64,000 nucleotides of DNA from the NCBI GenBank assembly GCA_002719955.1, contig PBFW01000032.1, positions 1 to 64,000 of the forward strand, given 5' to 3'. A program made the position numbers and the translations under genes. A model generated the notes under the pieces. The model saw nothing but the letters and a program-made list of their open reading frames with translations, did not search any database and was not told the origin of the DNA. Below are positions 8,790 to 17,666 of the stretch, in pieces (positions within the stretch are counted from its first letter, which is position 1; the number at the start of each line of letters is the position of its first letter). The DNA comes from Deltaproteobacteria bacterium. GTDB lineage: Bacteria; Myxococcota_A; UBA9160; UBA4427.

Positions 8790-9194
8790 GGCCTACCGCG
8801 CAGAACTCGAGGAAATTCGACGATCGTCCACGGTCCTCCCCGAAACTCGCCCTCGCCAGACCCTTGTGATTGCTATGCCCATCGATCTTCCGCTTCGATT
8901 TGCCCCCCGCCCGACGATCTGCCGTCTGCGTCGAAGGCCCTCACCTCGGGCGGCATCGCGGGGGGTGATCCGCGCTTGGAATAAAAAGCCCAGAATCGAC
9001 AGAGCGATCCGAGCGGACTCCCAGAGTAAATGAGTGGCGGTGGCTCAAGTCAAGCCAAAAACCACGAGATTTGTCGCGATGAGGGTGAAAAAGACTTCCT
9101 TGCTCGGGCAAGCGCCCTGTTCGAGGATTCACGGCTGCGTTGTGGTCCACCCCCTCGTTACATGACGTCCCGAGGGCTGGTAAGGTCCGAGACC
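8790..9194. other. Divergent intergenic region between the MerR and 2PGK genes
   Basis: About 400 bp with no convincing gene. It carries the leftward promoter listed separately and must also hold the promoter of the rightward kinase gene, which I could not identify. The stretch around 8985-9060 is more A/T-rich than the surroundings. A weak open frame to 9030 has no ribosome binding site and poor codon use. Confidence 0.5.
9025..9053 (-). promoter_or_regulatory. Sigma-70-like promoter toward the MerR gene
   Basis: On the minus strand TTGACT (9053-9048) and TTTACT (9030-9025) are separated by exactly 17 bp: five of six and four of six matches to consensus. Transcription would start near 9018, giving a leader of about 230 nt before the regulator. 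This is prediction from sequence only. Confidence 0.5.
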
Positions 9195-10526
9195 GTGTCG
9201 AAGACGACGAAACAGGATCGGGGCCCGAAGGACGTTGGAGAAGATCCTGCCGGTGGGACTTCCTCGGAGGATCTAGCGGCTCCCCGCAGGTCGATGTCGC
9301 GTTTCGTCACAAGTTCCGCAGAGGCCGCTGAACGCGCGGAGAGCGTTTCTGAAGAGCAGTCCGCGAGCCTGACGCGTGTGCGAGTCGACGATCGGGGGGA
9401 GCATCGCCCCTTCATGCGCGGAATCCTGGTTCACTCCTTGACGGAGCGGGGGGTCTCCTTTGAGAATGCCTACGAGGTCGCCCAGGCGGTCTGGAAGCGG
9501 GTGTCCGAGCGTCAGCTGATCACCAAGGCGGAGTTGCGTGAGCTCGTTCGGGAACTGACCGTCGAGACCTCGCGGGGCGAGATCGCGCGATCGGACGCCG
9601 CGTTCGAGGACCAACTCGACGTCCTCGGCAAAGACGGACGCTGGCCTTTCAATTCCGGTCGGCTTCAGCTCTCCCTACTCGCTGCGGGTCTCAAACCGCT
9701 CGAGGCCTTCGAAGCCGTCGTCGAGATCGAGCGCGAGCTGCGGGAGCGCCGCGAACGACCCATCACCCGCGATTCGATTCGGGATCTGGGCGCCGGAATC
9801 CTGCGGCGCTACTTCGGCGAGAATTCCGCGAATCGCTATCTCAATTGGCGTTCCTTCCAGAACGAGGACGAACGTCCCCTGATCCTCTTGCTCGGTGGAA
9901 CCAGTGGTGTCGGGAAATCGTCCCTGGCGCTGGAGGTGGCTCGCAGGCTCTCGATCGGGCGGGTGCTCTCGACGGATTCGATCCGAGACGTCATGCGAGT
10001 GATGCTCTCCGATGATCTCGTGCCGACGCTTCATGTTTCGAGCTTCGAAGCGCATACGCGCCTCGTGAAGGATGTCCGAGAGGGCCTCGACCCGGTCATC
10101 GAGGGTTTCCTCGAGCAGTCTCGAACGGTCTCGGTCGGCGTCCGGGCCGTGATCGAGCGCGCCATCATCGAAGGCACGAGTACGGTTCTTGACGGTGTCA
10201 GTATCGTGCCGGGGCTTTTCGATCTGAGCGAGTGGCAGGATCGCGCCCACGTCTTCTTCCTCCTGGCGGCCGACGAGGATCGTGAATCCCTGCACGCCCA
10301 TCTCGTCGCCCGCGGTCACGGTCGCGGTGCCCGCGCGACCGAGCGCTATGTGCGCAACTTCCAGGAGATTTTCACGATCCAGGAGGACCTGCTCGAGCGC
10401 GCGGAGATGTTCTCGGTGCCGGTGGTCGATGTTCAGGACCTCGAGAATGCGGCCGGTCAGGTCGTGAAGCACGTCGTCGGGCAATTGGGCGAGCGTCGCG
10501 CGGCAGAGGCGTCGGGTCTCGATTAG
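9195..10526 (+). CDS. ATP-cone protein with a 2-phosphoglycerate kinase-type P-loop domain
   Basis: A 443-residue protein. The N-terminal half carries two ATP-cone-like segments, one at VRVDDRGEHRPFMRGILVHS and one at WPFNSGRLQLSLLAAGLKP. The C-terminal half is a P-loop kinase of the COG2074 type: LILLLGGTSGVGKSS, then STDSIRDVMR and EGTSTVLDGVSIVPG. Archaeal members phosphorylate 2-phosphoglycerate on the way to cyclic 2,3-diphosphoglycerate; the bacterial product is uncertain. Start: GTG at 9195 has AAGG 9 nt upstream. ATG at 9162 and a frame back to 9030 are alternatives without a ribosome binding site. Confidence 0.8.
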   Translation: MSKTTKQDRGPKDVGEDPAGGTSSEDLAAPRRSMSRFVTSSAEAAERAESVSEEQSASLTRVRVDDRGEHRPFMRGILVHSLTERGVSFENAYEVAQAVWKRVSERQLITKAELRELVRELTVETSRGEIARSDAAFEDQLDVLGKDGRWPFNSGRLQLSLLAAGLKPLEAFEAVVEIERELRERRERPITRDSIRDLGAGILRRYFGENSANRYLNWRSFQNEDERPLILLLGGTSGVGKSSLALEVARRLSIGRVLSTDSIRDVMRVMLSDDLVPTLHVSSFEAHTRLVKDVREGLDPVIEGFLEQSRTVSVGVRAVIERAIIEGTSTVLDGVSIVPGLFDLSEWQDRAHVFFLLAADEDRESLHAHLVARGHGRGARATERYVRNFQEIFTIQEDLLERAEMFSVPVVDVQDLENAAGQVVKHVVGQLGERRAAEASGLD

Positions 10527-10543
10527 GATCCCGGCCGCAATCC

Positions 10544-11272
10544 ATGGGCCGCTCCCTCAAATACGAGATCCCCGGTGTGGATCCCCGCGTGCCTCTCAGC
10601 GACGTCGCCGAGAAGGGGTGGACGTCGGTCTTCGCCTCGACAGCGAGCGGGCGGGCCCCTTTCCAACCGGACGGGCTCGAAGAAAAGCCGCGTCGCGTAC
10701 TCGAGATCGGATTCGGGCGGGGCGAGTTCCTGTTGGCGATGGCGGCGCGTGAACCCGAGGTCCAGTTCATCGGCATTGAGGTGTCTTGGAAGCGGACTCT
10801 CAAGATGGCGCGCAAGGTCGCGCGGGCAAAGCTCGAAAACGTGCGTCTGGTGGACGATCGGGCCGAGCACTCGATCCAGGCGCTCTTCGAGCCCGAGAGC
10901 CTGGAGGCGATCTGGATCAATTTCACGGACCCCTGGCCCAAGACACGTCACGCACACCGCCGATTGATTCAATCGGGTTTCGTCGGCGATGCGGCGGTGG
11001 CGCTGGAATCGTCGGGCAAGCTCTTCGTGGCGACCGACGACGTGCCCTACGCCCATCAGATCGACGAGGTGCTGTCGGGCGCCGCGCGTCTGCAGAATCT
11101 CTACGCCCCCTGTCCCTTCGTTTCAGAGGTGAGGGGTCGCGCGCGGACCGGTTACGAGGATCAGTGGCGTTCCGAGGGCCGGCCACTACATTTTTTCGCC
11201 TACGGCCCGAGCCCCCATTCGCATGCCGGAAGGGCAACCTGCGGTCGGGCGAAGCGTGGGGGGGCGAAATGA
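10544..11272 (+). CDS. trmB: tRNA (guanine-N7-)-methyltransferase
   Basis: A 242-residue SAM-dependent methyltransferase making m7G46 in tRNA. Motif I is RVLEIGFGRGEFLL (about 52-65), followed by FIGIEVSWK, and the family signature INFTDPWPKTRHAHRRL at about 126-142 with its catalytic Asp. The C-terminal TGYEDQW is also typical of TrmB. A basic tail of about 20 residues beyond the usual end looks unconserved. It starts 17 bp after the kinase gene and its stop overlaps the rlmN start (ATGA). Confidence 0.95.
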   Translation: MGRSLKYEIPGVDPRVPLSDVAEKGWTSVFASTASGRAPFQPDGLEEKPRRVLEIGFGRGEFLLAMAAREPEVQFIGIEVSWKRTLKMARKVARAKLENVRLVDDRAEHSIQALFEPESLEAIWINFTDPWPKTRHAHRRLIQSGFVGDAAVALESSGKLFVATDDVPYAHQIDEVLSGAARLQNLYAPCPFVSEVRGRARTGYEDQWRSEGRPLHFFAYGPSPHSHAGRATCGRAKRGGAK

Positions 11273-12408
11273 CCTCCGCGGATGAGCGTCGACACGCACT
11301 GCGGCGACCCAGCCTGAAGGATTATGCCCGCGAGAGCCTGCGCGCGCTCTTCACCGAGCGCGGGTGGCCCGCCTACCGCGCGGATCAGCTGGTGACCTGG
11401 CTCTACCGAAACGATGTCGATGAACTCGACCGGATGACGAATCTGCCCGCGTCGATTCGCAGCGAACTCGCGCGGGAATTCGACCTGCGCTCGCTCGAGG
11501 TCGTCGAGATCCAGCGCTCCGTGGACGGCACCCAGAAGCTCCTGCTCGGCGCCGCGGATGGCGCGCGTATCGAGGCGGTGCTGATCCCGGAGGAGCGGCG
11601 GAACACGCTCTGTGTTTCGACCCAGGTCGGCTGCCCACTCAGCTGCAGATTCTGCGCGACCGGCGCACTCGGTTTCACCCGCAACCTGACGACGGCGGAG
11701 ATCGTCGATCAGGTTCTTCTGGCGACGCGCGAGATGCCGGAGGGCACGAGTCTCACCAACCTGGTCTTCATGGGGATGGGCGAACCGCTCTTGAATCTTC
11801 CGGCCGTCTCCGAAGCGATTCGCATCCTGACCGACCCGAAGGCCTTCGCACTCGCGCCGAGACGTGTGACCGTATCGACTTCCGGTGTGCTTCCGCAGAT
11901 CGCGCCGCTCCTCGAGGTGGCCCCGATCCACCTTGCCGTCAGCCTGCATGCGACCACGGACGAGGTCCGCGACGTCCTCGTGCCGATCAATCAACGCTTT
12001 CCGATCGTGGAGCTGCTCGAGACGCTGCGCGAGGAGCCGCGCATCCATCGTCGCCGGCCGGTCTTCTTCGAATACACGCTGATGGAAGGTGTGAACGATT
12101 CCGTCGAGGACGCTCGGCGGCTTCCGGGGCTCCTCGATGGAATTCCGTCGAAGGTCAACGTGATTCCGATGAATCCGCATCCGGATGCAGCCTATCGGGC
12201 GCCTGCCCCGGAGGTCGTCGACCGCTTCACGGCGATCCTGCACGACGCGGGTGTTCGGGTCACCCTGCGCCGGGATCGGGGTCGCGATATCGACGCTGCC
12301 TGCGGCCAGCTGGCGAATCGCCGGTCGGCGGCGGTCCCTGGTGATGCGATCGCCGCCCGGGCCGGGAAGGATGGGCCCGGCGTCGGGGCGGAATCGACCG
12401 AATCCTGA
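11269..12408 (+). CDS. rlmN: Dual-specificity 23S rRNA/tRNA adenine-C2 methyltransferase
   Basis: A 379-residue radical-SAM enzyme that methylates C2 of A2503 in 23S rRNA and A37 in tRNAs. The cluster motif is CPLSCRFC (C-x3-C-x2-C, about residues 126-133), preceded by TLCVSTQVG. Other RlmN landmarks are FMGMGEPLLN, RRVTVSTSGVLP, LAVSLHA and NVIPMNPHP, and the reactive Cys near the end is in DIDAACGQL. The ATG at 11269 overlaps the trmB stop. The last 35 residues are a non-conserved tail. The open frame extends upstream to 10786, but that part is antiframe to trmB. Confidence 0.95.
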   Translation: MTSADERRHALRRPSLKDYARESLRALFTERGWPAYRADQLVTWLYRNDVDELDRMTNLPASIRSELAREFDLRSLEVVEIQRSVDGTQKLLLGAADGARIEAVLIPEERRNTLCVSTQVGCPLSCRFCATGALGFTRNLTTAEIVDQVLLATREMPEGTSLTNLVFMGMGEPLLNLPAVSEAIRILTDPKAFALAPRRVTVSTSGVLPQIAPLLEVAPIHLAVSLHATTDEVRDVLVPINQRFPIVELLETLREEPRIHRRRPVFFEYTLMEGVNDSVEDARRLPGLLDGIPSKVNVIPMNPHPDAAYRAPAPEVVDRFTAILHDAGVRVTLRRDRGRDIDAACGQLANRRSAAVPGDAIAARAGKDGPGVGAESTES

Positions 12409-12487
12409 AAAGCGTCAAGAGAGCGTTCCGAGGCGCCGATGGGGGCGGGAGGGAGGCCCGCCGGCTCGAGGTCGGTACCCACACGAT

Positions 12488-13165
12488 ATGCTCTACGCTT
12501 TTGGCGACATTCACGGCGAGCTCGAGAAGCTCGACGAGCTGCTCGAGTTGACTCCACTCGTGGCCGGCGATCGACTCCTTTTTCTAGGCGACTATATCGA
12601 TCGTGGTCCGGATTCCCCCGGTGTGATCGATCGATTGATTTCGCTCGGCCGGGACTACGAATGCGTGTTTCTGCTCGGAAATCACGAGTCGATGTTCCTC
12701 GACTTTCTCGGGTGGACCGATGAAGCCTATTTCGGAGGCGATGCGTTCCTGTTGAATGGGGGCGATCGGACGCTCGCGGGCTACGGCTATTTCGATCGTG
12801 AGGACACGAGGCGAGACGGCTTCCGACTCCCGAAATCGCACGAGGATTTCCTGCTCGGACTGCGGCTCTCGCATGTCGAGGGCGACTATCTCTTCGTTCA
12901 TGCTGGCGTTAGCCAGGGTCATCTGCGGTCGGGGGATCTCTCTTACGCGCTCCGCAAATCGCGACCCGAGGATATCCTCTGGAATCGCACATCTGGCGAG
13001 CTGCCCCACGATTTCGGTGTCACGATGGTCTACGGGCATACGCCGAACGAGAATTTCGGCGTTCGCTGGAATTCGCCCTTCAGCATCGGCGTCGACACCG
13101 GGGCCGTCTACGGCGGTCCGCTGACCGCGATCCGGTTGCCCGACGAATTCATCTTCCAGTCCTGA
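12488..13165 (+). CDS. PPP-family metallophosphatase
   Basis: A 225-residue serine/threonine-type or ApaH-like phosphatase with the three metal-binding signatures: GDIHG (6-10), GDYIDRGPDS (about 34-43) and GNHES (about 65-69), then HAG and YGHTPN further on. Small bacterial members act on phosphoproteins or diadenosine nucleotides; the sequence does not separate the two. The start is ATG at 12488. It lies 80 bp after rlmN on the same strand and converges on the transglycosylase gene. Confidence 0.88.
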   Translation: MLYAFGDIHGELEKLDELLELTPLVAGDRLLFLGDYIDRGPDSPGVIDRLISLGRDYECVFLLGNHESMFLDFLGWTDEAYFGGDAFLLNGGDRTLAGYGYFDREDTRRDGFRLPKSHEDFLLGLRLSHVEGDYLFVHAGVSQGHLRSGDLSYALRKSRPEDILWNRTSGELPHDFGVTMVYGHTPNENFGVRWNSPFSIGVDTGAVYGGPLTAIRLPDEFIFQS

Positions 13166-13230
13166 TCCGGAAGAGCGGCTGCCCGCGAGGGGCTTTGGTG
13201 CTTCCGCCGTCGCGCGGGGAGGAGCCGTGG

Positions 13231-15498
13231 TCAGCCCGCGGCCGCGGCCGCGTTTCGCGCTACGGAACCGGTGGCACCCGTTTCGGCGTCGCGCTGGCGC
13301 AGCTGCGGAACCGTGAGCTTCGTTCCCGTCGAGAGCGCATCGAGGTTCACGTCGGGGTTGTATTGACGCAATAACCAGATCGGCACATCGAAGCGGCGCG
13401 TCGAGAGGATCCAGAGTGAATCGCCGGGTCCAACGCGATGGATGAGGGTTCCCTCGATTTCCCACTCCGCGAAGAACGCCTCCTGCAGCGAGCGATGGTA
13501 CTCGATTCGGATGCGCTCGAAATCCTCCGGCGTGACCTGTGAGAAGTCGAGGCGTAGACGCTGTTGCACGACCACGGGCTCCTCAAAGCGGAGCCCGTTG
13601 ATCTTGCGCAGTCGGCTGGTGCGGAGGCCGAGCCACTCGGCGTAGTGGCCGAGGGTTTCGTTCGTCTGCACGAGCACCGTGCCATTGCTGGCGACCGTGT
13701 AGTCCGAGGGGTCTGCGAGCAGGCCGGGGCTCGGTTCGGTCGGGCTTTCGTCGCTGGCGGCGAGGCCGGGATCGATCGCCCCTGCGTTGGCCGAGCCGGC
13801 ATCGCCCAATATTTCGGCATCGGCGAAATCGCTCGGGCTCGGGGAGAGCGATGCACTGCGCGCCGGACTGAGAACGGCTTCCGCATCGGGATGGTTCTTC
13901 ACGGTGGGCGTGGCCTCAGCCGCTTCGCTCGCCGCACGGGCGGTTACGCGCAGGCGCTGGCCCACTCCGATGCGATTTCGGCTGCGCAGCTCGTTCAGGG
14001 CGACCAGTTGCGCCACGCTCAGCCCGAAGCGGTCGGCGATGTGGGTCAGGTTGTCGCCGCGCTGAACGGTGTAGAAGCCGCTCTCCGGGAGCGTGGCGGG
14101 TGTGATCGCGACCCTCGATGACTTCTTCGCGGGCTTGTAGGAAGCCGTGGCCGTTTTCGGCTTCGCCGCGTCGGGGGGGAGCTTAATCTTCTGACCGATG
14201 CGAATTCGATTTCGGCTCTTCAACCCATTCAGAGCGACGAGTTGGCTCACTCCGACGTGGTGTCGTTGTGCGATCGTCGAGAGCGTGTCGCCACGTCGGA
14301 CGACGTAATTCGAGTCCCGCGTCTGGCGGGCGTGTTGCTGATTCTTGGGCAGAGCGGCGATTCCCTGACCGAGCGGTCGAGGCAGAGCGGCGCGGGGAAC
14401 GCGCAGGCTGAAGCCCTTTGGAATATGTTTGGATCCGCGCCAGACCGAGGGCCGCAGGGCCGGATTCGCCTCCTTGAGTGTCGCGCGGTCGACACCGATT
14501 GCCGTCGCGAGCTGGCTCGGTTTCGCGTAGTAGGGCATGTCGATCGTGTCGAAAACGATCGGCTGATCGAGCACGAGGGGGCCGAAATAGAAGTCGGGAT
14601 TCGAGGCGACCGCGTTTGCCGCCAGGAACTCGACATAGAAATTGCGCGAGGCGAAACCGAAGGTTCGCGAGCGGTAATCACGCACGATTCGAGTGATGTC
14701 CTTCGTGCCCAGCTTCCGCGCAGCCCGCCGCATGCCGGAGGCGCCATGGTTGTAGGCGGTGATCGCGAGGGGCCAGCTGCCGGTGACGCGAAAATTCTGT
14801 TCGAGCAGCCGCGCTGCCGCCAGCGAGGCTCGATAGGGGTCGAGCCTCTCATCGACGACGTGATCGACCTGCATGAAGCGCCGCCCGGTCGAGCGGGTGA
14901 ACTGCCAGAGGCCGGCGGCGCCGACCCTGGAGTAGACACTCGGAGTGTAGGAGGACTCGACGTGGGGTAGATTCGCGATCTCCAGGGGGAGATTCATCTC
15001 GCGCAGGTTCGTCAGGATAAACGGTTTATAGGCGCCGGACCGGATGATGCCGGCGCGAAACTTGTTGGCCTGGCCGAGTTGGAAGCGCATCCGGCTCGCT
15101 GCCGTCTTGAGCGTTGAGTTCGAGACATCGTCTCCGAAGAGGGCGAGAACCCGCTTCTCCTCCTTGGTCAGGCCCGATCGCTTTCCTTTGGCGAGCTTCC
15201 GCAGGATGGTCTTGTAGTGCTTCTTGCGTTTGTCGGTATGACGTTCGCGGGCCCTCGAGGAGAGACCCGTTGGAATCTTCGTGATCTCGTAGACGATCGC
15301 GAGATTGCGGGTGTCGTGGAGGAGCCCGGCATCGGTCCCGACCTCGCTGTAGATCCGCATCCAGAAAGCCACATCGCGCTCGAGGGCCGCGGGTCGCGGG
15401 AAATCGCGGGGGGCGGCGCTCGTGGGGTTCGTAGCGAAGACGCCGACGACGAGGGTGGTGGCGGAGACGATCATCAGGGTGCGCAGCAGACGCTTCAT
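13231..15498 (-). CDS. MltD-like lytic transglycosylase with LysM repeats
   Basis: A 755-residue secreted murein hydrolase. It has a signal peptide (about 1-29, cleavage near TSAA), an SLT-type catalytic domain with Glu181 in LPHVESSY, then VYSRVGAAGLWQF and AITAYNHG, and an MltD-like extension. Two clear LysM peptidoglycan-binding repeats follow at about 398-441 (YVVRRGDTLSTIA) and 476-518 (YTVQRGDNLTHIA). Two degenerate LysM-like units occur nearer the C-terminus, including HRVGPGDSLWIL. The ATG at 15498 has GGGAG just upstream; a longer frame to 15837 overlaps ffh. A probable ffh terminator separates the genes. Confidence 0.92.
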   Translation of the reverse strand: MKRLLRTLMIVSATTLVVGVFATNPTSAAPRDFPRPAALERDVAFWMRIYSEVGTDAGLLHDTRNLAIVYEITKIPTGLSSRARERHTDKRKKHYKTILRKLAKGKRSGLTKEEKRVLALFGDDVSNSTLKTAASRMRFQLGQANKFRAGIIRSGAYKPFILTNLREMNLPLEIANLPHVESSYTPSVYSRVGAAGLWQFTRSTGRRFMQVDHVVDERLDPYRASLAAARLLEQNFRVTGSWPLAITAYNHGASGMRRAARKLGTKDITRIVRDYRSRTFGFASRNFYVEFLAANAVASNPDFYFGPLVLDQPIVFDTIDMPYYAKPSQLATAIGVDRATLKEANPALRPSVWRGSKHIPKGFSLRVPRAALPRPLGQGIAALPKNQQHARQTRDSNYVVRRGDTLSTIAQRHHVGVSQLVALNGLKSRNRIRIGQKIKLPPDAAKPKTATASYKPAKKSSRVAITPATLPESGFYTVQRGDNLTHIADRFGLSVAQLVALNELRSRNRIGVGQRLRVTARAASEAAEATPTVKNHPDAEAVLSPARSASLSPSPSDFADAEILGDAGSANAGAIDPGLAASDESPTEPSPGLLADPSDYTVASNGTVLVQTNETLGHYAEWLGLRTSRLRKINGLRFEEPVVVQQRLRLDFSQVTPEDFERIRIEYHRSLQEAFFAEWEIEGTLIHRVGPGDSLWILSTRRFDVPIWLLRQYNPDVNLDALSTGTKLTVPQLRQRDAETGATGSVARNAAAAAG

Positions 15499-15550
15499 GT
15501 ACTCCCTCTCTCCCCCACCGATCGGCAGAATGCCGGCAGAATCGGAGCGG

Positions 15551-15580
15551 AAAAAAGCCGATTTCCGGCGGGGCCGCCGG
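15551..15580 (-). terminator. Probable intrinsic terminator after ffh
   Basis: Read on the minus strand, a 7-bp GC stem (CCGGCGG with CCGCCGG) and an alternative GCCG/CGGC stem precede a run of six T. It lies about 130 bp downstream of the ffh stop and before the transglycosylase start. Confidence 0.5.
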
Positions 15581-15706
15581 GTGTTTTTGGGGGGAGGAGA
15601 GATTCGATTGTCCTGTCGAGCGGGCAGTTGGGTTGCGGAGGGAGTCCACAGCCGTGAGTTGCCTGCCCGGTCTTCGTGGTTCCTCGCGGGACCGTCGGGG
15701 TTGAGC

Positions 15707-17221
15707 CTACTTCCTTTTCTTCTTTCGAGCGGCTCGCTGTTGTTTTCGTTTGTTCTTTCTGGCCTTCGGATTCTGACGCTTCTTCGTCGCGCCCGCGCGG
15801 CCGCCCCCCCCAAGGAGCATCGAGGGATCCATCCCACCGGGCGGCATCATGCCCCCGGGCATCCCCCCCATCGCGGGCATCCCACCGCCCCCGAGCCCCG
15901 AGAGCAGGCCGCCCTGTTTGCCGAGCGCGCCCATCATCTGGCGCATCTGGCCGAATCGATCGACGAGTCCATCGATGTCCGAGACCTTGCGGCCGCAGCC
16001 CTGGGCGATCCGCTGGGCACGGCTCTGGTCGATGATCTTGGGCTCCGTACGCTCGGCCTTCGTCATCGACTGGATCATCGACTCGATCTTCGCGAGTTCG
16101 CCCTCGTCGACCTGATCCGCCAGGCCCCCGATCCCGGGCATCCGCGAGAAGACTTCCTTGAGCGGGCCCATTTTCTGGATCATCCGCATCTGCTTCAGCA
16201 GGTCGTCGAGTCCGAAAGCACCCTTCAGGATCCGTTCCGCGTCCTCTTCGGCCTCCTTCTCGTCGACGACTTCTTCGAAGTCCTTGACGAGGCCGACGAT
16301 GTCGCCCATCCCGAGAATCCGGGACGCGAGACCCTCTGGACGAAACTCCTCGAGCCGATCGACGGTCTCGCCGGTGCCGAGGAATTTGATCGGGACGCCC
16401 GTGACGGCCTTCACCGCCAGAGCTGCGCCGCCTCGGGCGTCGCCGTCGAGTTTCGTCAGGATGACGCCGTCGAGATCGATCTTCTCGGCGAAGGCGTCCG
16501 CCACGTTGACGGCATCTCGGCCCATCAGCGCATCGCATACGAGAAGTGTATTCGCGGGCTCGACGCCCGCCGCGATTTCCTGGAGTTCCGCCATCAGATC
16601 ATCGTCGACGGCGAGTCGCCCGGCGGTGTCGTAGAGGATCGCGCTGAAGCCCTCGCGTTTGGCCCGCTCGTAGGCGGCCCGGCAGATCGCGGGCGGTCGC
16701 TCGCCCTCGCTGCCGTGATGGACCGGGACGTCGATCGAAGCACCGAGGGTCATCAGCTGCTCGACCGCCGCAGGGCGGTAGACATCGGCGGCGACGAGCA
16801 GGATCTTCTTGCCCTGTTTCTGCAGGTGGACGGCGAGTTTTGCGGCGACGGTCGTTTTGCCAACGCCCTGGAGCCCCGCCAGCATGATGGAGGTCAGACC
16901 CGATCGGACGGCCAGCGTCGTGTCGACGGGGCCCATCAGATCGACGAGCTCTTCCTCGCAGACCCTTACGAAATGCTGGCCCGGCGTAACCTTGAGTTTG
17001 CGGCCGGAGCGGTCCTTGACCCGGGTCTTGACCTTTTCGCCGAGCCCCCGTTCCTTGACGCGAGCGAGGAATGAACGCGTGACCTTGAGATCGACATCCG
17101 CTTCGAGCAGCGACATGCGCACATCGCGCAGCGCCTCATCAATGTTGTCTTCGTTGAGTTCGCGAACGCCCTTCAGCCGGTCGGTGGCGTTCTTGAATCC
17201 CTGCGTGACGGTCTCGAGCAC
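15707..17221 (-). CDS. ffh: Signal recognition particle protein Ffh
   Basis: A 504-residue SRP54 GTPase that binds signal sequences and 4.5S RNA and delivers ribosomes to FtsY. It has an N domain (1-85) and a G domain with GLQGVGKTT (G1), DTAGR (G3) and TKLDG (G4), plus an M domain from about 325. The C-terminus is unusually rich in Gly and Met between about 440 and 485, then very basic. Start: ATG at 17221. It is divergent from the biotinyl carrier gene across about 180 bp. Confidence 0.96.
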   Translation of the reverse strand: MLETVTQGFKNATDRLKGVRELNEDNIDEALRDVRMSLLEADVDLKVTRSFLARVKERGLGEKVKTRVKDRSGRKLKVTPGQHFVRVCEEELVDLMGPVDTTLAVRSGLTSIMLAGLQGVGKTTVAAKLAVHLQKQGKKILLVAADVYRPAAVEQLMTLGASIDVPVHHGSEGERPPAICRAAYERAKREGFSAILYDTAGRLAVDDDLMAELQEIAAGVEPANTLLVCDALMGRDAVNVADAFAEKIDLDGVILTKLDGDARGGAALAVKAVTGVPIKFLGTGETVDRLEEFRPEGLASRILGMGDIVGLVKDFEEVVDEKEAEEDAERILKGAFGLDDLLKQMRMIQKMGPLKEVFSRMPGIGGLADQVDEGELAKIESMIQSMTKAERTEPKIIDQSRAQRIAQGCGRKVSDIDGLVDRFGQMRQMMGALGKQGGLLSGLGGGGMPAMGGMPGGMMPPGGMDPSMLLGGGGRAGATKKRQNPKARKNKRKQQRAARKKKRK

Positions 17222-17400
17222 GGGCTCCTCCGAGGGCGGCGTAGGGTAGCAGCAGGTCGCGCCGCTGCGCGTCCCTCGTGCGGAATCGTGTCTCCGTGCT
17301 CCGGGTGGGTTTGCCCGTGCGCCTTGCCCCCGCCTTGCGGGGTCGGCATGCTTGGATCCCGGGCCGGCACGAAGCCGGTTCTGGCGGCGGGAGAAATGGC

Positions 17401-17619
17401 TTGAGCATCGAGGTCGAAGCCCAGATCACAGGCAACGTATGGAAGATCGAGACGACGGTCGGCGCGGATGTCGAAGAAGACGATGTGTTGCTGATCGTGG
17501 AGTCCATGAAAATGGAGATCCCGGTCGAGGCGCCCGAGGACGGTCGCGTTGTGGAGATCAAGGTGGCAGAGGGCCAGGCCATCGAAGAGGGTGACATCCT
17601 GGTCATCCTGGACGCGTAG
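17401..17619 (+). CDS. Biotinyl carrier domain protein (acyl-CoA carboxylase BCCP-type)
   Basis: A 72-residue single-domain biotinyl/lipoyl protein. The biotinylation motif is ESMKMEIPV, with Lys about 38, flanked by VGADVEEDDVLLIV and the mirror repeat AEGQAIEEGDILVIL. Such free carriers serve acetyl- or propionyl-CoA carboxylases, but no carboxylase subunit is nearby. The start is TTG at 17401 with GGAG 8 nt upstream; the upstream in-frame sequence is not conserved-looking. It probably forms a unit with the GNAT gene 47 bp downstream. Confidence 0.85.
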   Translation: MSIEVEAQITGNVWKIETTVGADVEEDDVLLIVESMKMEIPVEAPEDGRVVEIKVAEGQAIEEGDILVILDA

Positions 17620-17666
17620 GGCCCCGGGGTCGGCGAGGACCGCGTGCGGTTCTAAGGAAGAGCCGG

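Noticed and set aside
10786..11268. Long 5' extension of the rlmN frame
   Set aside because: It overlaps trmB in another frame; the ATG at 11269 overlapping the trmB stop gives the normal RlmN N-terminus.
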